A DNA stretch of 33,653 bases from Oceanivirga salmonicida (GTDB lineage: Bacteria > Fusobacteriota > Fusobacteriia > Fusobacteriales > Leptotrichiaceae). Positions 29,862 to 33,653 of this stretch are shown here, in pieces. Both the position numbers and the translations under genes were made by a program. The stretch covers positions 1-33,653 of the forward strand of contig NZ_LOQI01000013.1 of NCBI RefSeq assembly GCF_001517915.1. Direction: 5' to 3'. How positions within the stretch are numbered: the first letter of the stretch is position 1; each line of letters starts with the position of its first letter. The notes beneath the pieces were generated by a model. It did no database searches. It worked only from the letters and a program-made list of their open reading frames with translations, and had not been told where the DNA came from.

Positions 29862-32246
29862 CTACCAATTATAACCTAAACTTATTTTAGATTCAGTTTT
29901 CCATTTGTTAAAGAAGTCTTTTCCAATTTTTAAATTTGCTCCTAAAATAATGTTATTTTTAAATTTATTTTCAAAACCTAAACTTAAATCATAAGCAAGT
30001 TTTCCTACTTCAACTTTCTTACTAATTTTTTCATCATTACTTTGTTGTACAAATATTTCATTACCATATCTAGTTTTAAATACTGGCTCTATATTAAATG
30101 CAAATCCATTTACACTATATTTTAAATTAATTCCAGCATCTACAACGGCAAAAAATTTCGGAGTTAATATAGCGTCATCATCAAATTTAGTTTTAGGTGA
30201 ATAAGAACCATAAACACCTATATGAGGACTTATTTCAAAGTTTGGTGTTATATCAATATTTCTTGCATATCTTAAATAAGTGTCTGCACTAAAATTAACT
30301 TTTTTAGAATTAGGTATAGTAAGACCACTTCTTACAAATCCCACTATATTATTTTTATCAATATTAGTAACAAAATTAATTCCTAATCCTAAATTGTGAT
30401 TAGCACTTTTTTCATATTCTGCAAATGCTCCTATTTTAAATTGTTTATTAATATCATAATTAAATCCTAATTTAGTAATTGGACTTATATCATCTCTTCT
30501 AGAAATTCCTAATTCAACATATAGATTTTTATTAAAATTATTTATTATATCATTATCATGAAGTAAATATTCTTCAGAAAGTTTTACATATTTTTCTAAA
30601 TCTATTTTTTGATTTAATGCTTCTAAGGCTTTGTCTAATTCTGCTCTAATTTCTTCTATATTTTTATGATTAACATAAGTTCCTTTTTCTTTATTTAATG
30701 TATCTGTAATCACTTCTTTTACTTTTTCATATTTTTTTAAATTAGATACTAATGGAGATTTCTTATTATTTTTTTCAATTTCACTATTTTTTAGCTTTTC
30801 ATCTAATTTTTTCATTTCTTTATCTAAGGCAAGTGCTATTATTATTGCTGTATCATCTGCTTTTTTTAATTTTTCTACTAAAATTTCTTTTTGTTTATTA
30901 TTTAGTTTTTCTAATTCTTTTATTTCTTTTTCTTCTTTTTCTCTATGATTTTCAAGACCCCATTCTATTGATTTTTTCTCTATTTCAGGTATAAATTCAG
31001 TTAAATCTTTTACCTTTATATCGCCATGGTCTTCATATGCAACAAATAAATGTCCATTTTTATATGCTAATGAACTATAACCATCTCCTAATGCTTCTCC
31101 TTCGCCTGGTCTAATATCTGCAATTCTAACTTTATGTGTAGGGTCTAGTGCATCTAAAACCCATAATGAAGTATTAGAACGAGTAAATGGTTTTCCTTTG
31201 TCATTATCACTTTGTGCTCCATCAACTTTTGATACTAATAGAACTTTTCTTCCATTAGGTAAAGTTACATATATACTAGACCCTTGTGCAGCAGCAGATT
31301 TTGAACCCCCAAAATTATGTACTGGGTCATATACTTTCCAAGTCTTTCCTAAATCTTCTGTATAATATGCCCATCTATTATTTTTACCGTGTTCTCCACG
31401 ACCTGTCATTACTAATTTATTCCCAATTTGAAAAACCATGTTTTCTAATGATTGTTGATTTGGACCTATAATATTAGAACTTTCTGGCATTTGCCATGTT
31501 TTTCCATGATCTTTCGAATACATTATAGTTGCCCCTATTCCTTGATGTTGATGTGCTGTTTGTATAGGAAATACTAATGTTCCATCTTTTAATACTGTTC
31601 CAGTCCCTACTCCACCTAAAAAACCTACTATAGGGTCTCCGTTTTTAGTATTAGGTAAATATATATTAGCATTTTTATCTTTATCAAACTCTATGTGTTC
31701 TTCCCATGTTTTCCCGTGATCTTTACTCTTATGCACAACTGCTGACCAAATCTTTTTATCTCTATACTCTTTTCTATTTATATACCAGTTATGTATTCCT
31801 TCACTCCAAGAACCATGCATTGCATATATTTCTTCTTTTATTGGATCGTATAATAAAGTTGAATCCATATGTCTTCTTCTATCAGATTTACTTGTTTTTA
31901 CTGACCAGGCAGTTTTTTTATCCCAATTAAATCCGCCATCAGATGATATGGCAACACCTGGATCTATTCTTGTTTTATCATCAAGACTGTTCCATCTTAG
32001 ATCAAACATAACTACCATTTTATTATCATTAGTTATTATCATAGCGGGTATTCTTGAAAAACCTAATTTAACTGTTCCTGGAGCTTCTTCATTAGGACCT
32101 ATTCCTGGCCATTTAGTTCCTCTATTTGTTAAATTATAGCCTTTTTTTAATTCAGGATTATATTTTATAGAATTGTCTGCGGCAAAAGATAATATTCCTC
32201 CGCTCGCTAAAATCACTGAAAACACTAAAAATTTTAAATTTTTCAC
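29862..32246 (-). CDS. Surface sialidase with C-terminal outer-membrane beta-barrel (autotransporter-like)
   Basis: The protein has 794 residues from GTG 32244-32246 (AGGAG eight bases upstream; the ATG at 32264 lies before the SD). Signal peptide: 1-23. Residues about 35-410 are a GH33/BNR sialidase: FSRIPAM (63-69) with the first Arg, four Asp boxes SxDxGxxW at 101-108, 174-181, 244-251 and 296-303, Glu268 in SLENM, Arg283 in MTGRGE, and GDGYSSLAY with the likely nucleophile Tyr. About 425-565 is a charged coiled-coil linker. The last ~225 residues alternate as beta-strands (LYVELGISRRDD, FKIGAFAEYEKS) and end ISLGYNW, so the chain probably inserts in the outer membrane and shows the enzyme outside. 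It would release terminal sialic acid from host glycans. Confidence 0.9.
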   Translation of the reverse strand: MKNLKFLVFSVILASGGILSFAADNSIKYNPELKKGYNLTNRGTKWPGIGPNEEAPGTVKLGFSRIPAMIITNDNKMVVMFDLRWNSLDDKTRIDPGVAISSDGGFNWDKKTAWSVKTSKSDRRRHMDSTLLYDPIKEEIYAMHGSWSEGIHNWYINRKEYRDKKIWSAVVHKSKDHGKTWEEHIEFDKDKNANIYLPNTKNGDPIVGFLGGVGTGTVLKDGTLVFPIQTAHQHQGIGATIMYSKDHGKTWQMPESSNIIGPNQQSLENMVFQIGNKLVMTGRGEHGKNNRWAYYTEDLGKTWKVYDPVHNFGGSKSAAAQGSSIYVTLPNGRKVLLVSKVDGAQSDNDKGKPFTRSNTSLWVLDALDPTHKVRIADIRPGEGEALGDGYSSLAYKNGHLFVAYEDHGDIKVKDLTEFIPEIEKKSIEWGLENHREKEEKEIKELEKLNNKQKEILVEKLKKADDTAIIIALALDKEMKKLDEKLKNSEIEKNNKKSPLVSNLKKYEKVKEVITDTLNKEKGTYVNHKNIEEIRAELDKALEALNQKIDLEKYVKLSEEYLLHDNDIINNFNKNLYVELGISRRDDISPITKLGFNYDINKQFKIGAFAEYEKSANHNLGLGINFVTNIDKNNIVGFVRSGLTIPNSKKVNFSADTYLRYARNIDITPNFEISPHIGVYGSYSPKTKFDDDAILTPKFFAVVDAGINLKYSVNGFAFNIEPVFKTRYGNEIFVQQSNDEKISKKVEVGKLAYDLSLGFENKFKNNIILGANLKIGKDFFNKWKTESKISLGYNW

Positions 32247-32287
32247 TTGAAAATCTCCTTTCATTTTTTTTTATTAAAGTTAATATA

Positions 32288-32315
32288 TATATACCATGAT
32301 TTTCATTTTTTGCAA
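32288..32315 (-). promoter_or_regulatory. Predicted sialidase promoter
   Basis: On the minus strand TTGCAA (32310-32315) and TATATA (32288-32293) are separated by 16 bp; the run of TA allows 17-18 bp as well. It lies 42 bp before the GTG start. Confidence 0.45.
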
Positions 32316-32382
32316 TTTTTTTTCTTTTGTTTTTTTTAGAAATGAAAAAAAATTTAAACACTAATAAATGCAAAAAAAAATA

Positions 32383-32410
32383 TTGACTAAAAAATAAAAA
32401 ACAGTATAAT
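32383..32410 (+). promoter_or_regulatory. Predicted promoter of the second CPBP protease gene
   Basis: TTGACT (32383-32388) and TATAAT (32405-32410) are separated by 16 bp. The 19 bases ATTGACTAAAAAATAAAAA starting at 32382 recur at the promoter at 33485. Confidence 0.7.
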
Positions 32411-32469
32411 TATATCGCCAATAAGTTAGATAAAAATATACAAATATAAAATTGAAAGAAGGAATTATT

Positions 32470-33294
32470 ATGACAAAAGCAAAAGGAACACTATATTTAG
32501 TATTAATGTACATTTCATATGGAGTTTTTAGATTTTTAAATTTATTAGCATACGATACTACACACTTAGAAATTTTTAAATTTATACATGAATATCTTAT
32601 AATTATTTGGATTATGTTTATCCCAATATTATATTCTAGTATAAGACATGTAGAGATATTTAAAACCAAAAATAAGATGAGTGTATTAAAATTTCTTTCT
32701 GTATTTTCGTTAATTATGCTTGTTAATGTTTATTTAGGAGACTTTACAAAAGTTATTATTAAACCTTTATCACCTACTAATATAAATCATAATATTAATT
32801 TTTTTATATTTCTTAGTTTAATAATGTTGCCAATAATAGAAGAGCTACTATTTAGGGGCTTACTATTAAACTCTCTTGAAAAATATGGTTATAAAGTAGC
32901 GATAGTTATTCAAGCATTTTTCTTTGCCTTTGTTCACATAGAAAATGTAGCAATTTTTGCTATGATAGTGATTGGAATAATTTTCGGTTATGTAGCATAT
33001 GAATATTCTATAAAATATTCAATAATTATGCATTTTTTTATGAATTTAATAGTTACAAATCAAACTATATATTATTTATATATTCCCAAAACAGCTATAA
33101 ATTCTTTTATTTATGAATCAATAATTTATTTAATAATTATATTTTATATAATAACCTTTATAATTAATTTCTTTATTTATATAGTGCGTTTATCTAAAAT
33201 AGATTTAGAGAGTATAAAAAAATATTTGAAAAACTATAAAGTACTTAATATAATCATATTATTTGTATTCATTATCACAAGATTTTTAGTATAA
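32470..33294 (+). CDS. CPBP-family intramembrane metalloprotease (second copy)
   Basis: This 274-residue polytopic membrane protein has about eight hydrophobic segments. The active-site motifs are EELLFRG (E124, E125, R129), FAFVHIEN near residue 158 and MHFFMN near 190. ATG 32470-32472 has GAAGGA upstream; the longer frame needs a TTG. Unlike the copy at 8759-9505 it has a long extra C-terminal membrane part (about residues 205-274). The two are members of one family but not close copies. Its substrate is unknown, and it stands alone behind a strong promoter, divergent to the sialidase. Confidence 0.87.
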   Translation: MTKAKGTLYLVLMYISYGVFRFLNLLAYDTTHLEIFKFIHEYLIIIWIMFIPILYSSIRHVEIFKTKNKMSVLKFLSVFSLIMLVNVYLGDFTKVIIKPLSPTNINHNINFFIFLSLIMLPIIEELLFRGLLLNSLEKYGYKVAIVIQAFFFAFVHIENVAIFAMIVIGIIFGYVAYEYSIKYSIIMHFFMNLIVTNQTIYYLYIPKTAINSFIYESIIYLIIIFYIITFIINFFIYIVRLSKIDLESIKKYLKNYKVLNIIILFVFIITRFLV

Positions 33295-33312
33295 TTAAAG
33301 AAAAGAAAAAAT

Positions 33313-33471
33313 ATGGAATATAGTATAAAATATATATTATTTAAAAGTATAATTATGGGTATAGGCATAGGTTTAATTCATTATTTATTAGAGTATTTTC
33401 ATATACTACCCAATGGTATTTTTCTCTTTGGAACATATGCAATTGTTGCATTTACAATATCTACAATTTAG
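33313..33471 (+). CDS. Candidate 52-residue membrane peptide
   Basis: The ATG at 33313 opens a 52-residue frame with hydrophobic segments at about 8-26 and 35-51 (KSIIMGIGIGLIHYLLEYF, then a short PNG turn, then FLFGTYAIVAFTISTI). It lies 18 bp behind the protease gene on the same strand. A weak A/G-rich SD precedes it. It was too short for length-based ORF detection. It may be a real small membrane protein or the front part of a truncated one; no family is assigned. Confidence 0.4.
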   Translation: MEYSIKYILFKSIIMGIGIGLIHYLLEYFHILPNGIFLFGTYAIVAFTISTI

Positions 33472-33485
33472 ATAGGATAAAAAAA

Positions 33486-33514
33486 TTGACTAAAAAATAA
33501 AAAGATAGTATAAT
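33486..33514 (+). promoter_or_regulatory. Strong predicted promoter before a leader terminator
   Basis: TTGACT (33486-33491) and TATAAT (33509-33514) are separated by 17 bp. Predicted start is near 33521, only about 40 nt before a terminator hairpin. Confidence 0.7.
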
Positions 33515-33520
33515 ATTATT

Positions 33521-33590
33521 ACAAAACATTTTTGAAAAAAAGATTTTGAACATAAAATGGTAAAAATAGGGTGGCTCCCTATTTTTTTTT
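33521..33590 (+). ncRNA. Candidate short transcript or attenuated leader
   Basis: A strong promoter and a strong terminator enclose about 70 nt with no convincing reading frame. This could be a small RNA or a leader whose terminator is controlled before the next gene at 33648. No known riboswitch or T-box stem I is recognisable. Confidence 0.35.
33562..33590 (+). terminator. Terminator/attenuator hairpin in the leader of the last gene
   Basis: AAAAATAGGG (33562-33571) pairs with CCCTATTTTT (33577-33586) around a 5-nt loop, a 10-bp stem followed by more T. It lies between the promoter at 33486 and the gene start at 33648. Confidence 0.8.
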
Positions 33591-33627
33591 ATAAAAATTA
33601 TGATATAATAATTTTGCCATTTTATTA

Positions 33628-33641
33628 TCTCCGAAAGGAGA
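33628..33641 (+). promoter_or_regulatory. Hairpin masking the ribosome binding site of the last gene
   Basis: TCTCC, a GAAA tetraloop and GGAGA form a 5-bp hairpin whose right arm is the SD (AAAGGAG) of the ATG at 33648, six to seven bases further on. A GNRA loop stabilises such stems. It could limit translation until opened by heat, a protein or coupling. Confidence 0.5.
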
Positions 33642-33647
33642 CCAACT

Positions 33648-33653
33648 ATGATT
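33648..33653 (+). CDS. Start of a gene that runs off the window
   Basis: ATG 33648-33650 follows AAAGGAG at a normal spacing of seven bases. Only two codons are visible, so nothing can be said about the product. Confidence 0.5.

Noticed and set aside
33562-33590. T-box riboswitch suggested by AGGGTGG in the leader
   Set aside because: Only a fragment of the T-box consensus is present, the leader is about 40 nt and lacks room for stem I, and the bases are fully explained by the terminator stem.
1-33653. CRISPR array, prophage, insertion sequence or tRNA-bounded island
   Set aside because: No regularly spaced repeats, phage or transposase genes, or tRNA-like folds were seen on reading both strands.

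Overview
The window is very AT-rich and looks like a chromosomal segment of a host-associated member of the Fusobacteriota, most likely the Leptotrichiaceae (Streptobacillus/Sneathia group). This rests on the AT bias, on Gram-negative outer-membrane beta-barrel proteins next to Gram-positive-like gene types (short YidC, Jag, DUF969/DUF979), and on strong SD sequences. The species is an inference. No rRNA, tRNA, CRISPR array, transposase or prophage gene was seen.

Region 1 (1-3414, all minus strand) is accessory. It holds the start of an unknown membrane-anchored protein, two SMI1/KNR4 (SUKH)-like proteins, and two 300-residue proteins that are each a tandem duplication of one ~150-residue domain. 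It resembles an immunity-gene array of a polymorphic toxin system, and shows N-terminal remnants and mosaic repeats. Region 2 (3587-8775, plus) has a GntP-type permease with glycerate kinase, then a secreted class B acid phosphatase and a lipoprotein nuclease that together could strip DNA to nucleosides. Region 3 (8759-12165) has a CPBP protease divergent from a C69 dipeptidase and a TMEM175-type channel, then a convergent glutathione peroxidase.

Region 4 (12275-16035, minus) is an apparent operon of three paralogous two-TM membrane proteins of unknown function followed by the alkylation-repair genes ogt and tag. Divergent to it (16087-18479, plus) are yaaA, two small paralogous membrane proteins and an outer-membrane protein with a coiled-coil insert. 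Region 5 (18503-22756, minus) is a six-gene run: threonine aldolase, gamma-glutamylcyclotransferase-like protein, DUF969, DUF979, pyroglutamyl peptidase and a lipoprotein. Four of these converge on 5-oxoproline. Divergent to it is a 756-residue outer-membrane protein with a 16-histidine segment.

Region 6 (25338-29685, minus) is the conserved rpmH-rnpA-yidD-yidC-jag-mnmE cluster, ending here with a GntR/UTRA regulator. dnaA is not upstream of rpmH. Region 7 (29862-33653) has a large surface sialidase with its own C-terminal beta-barrel, a second CPBP protease, a 52-residue membrane peptide, and a leader with a terminator and an SD-masking hairpin before a gene that runs off the window.

Many start codons were moved from the longest ORF to the codon with the better-placed SD; several are GTG. 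Promoters and terminators were read by eye and are predictions.
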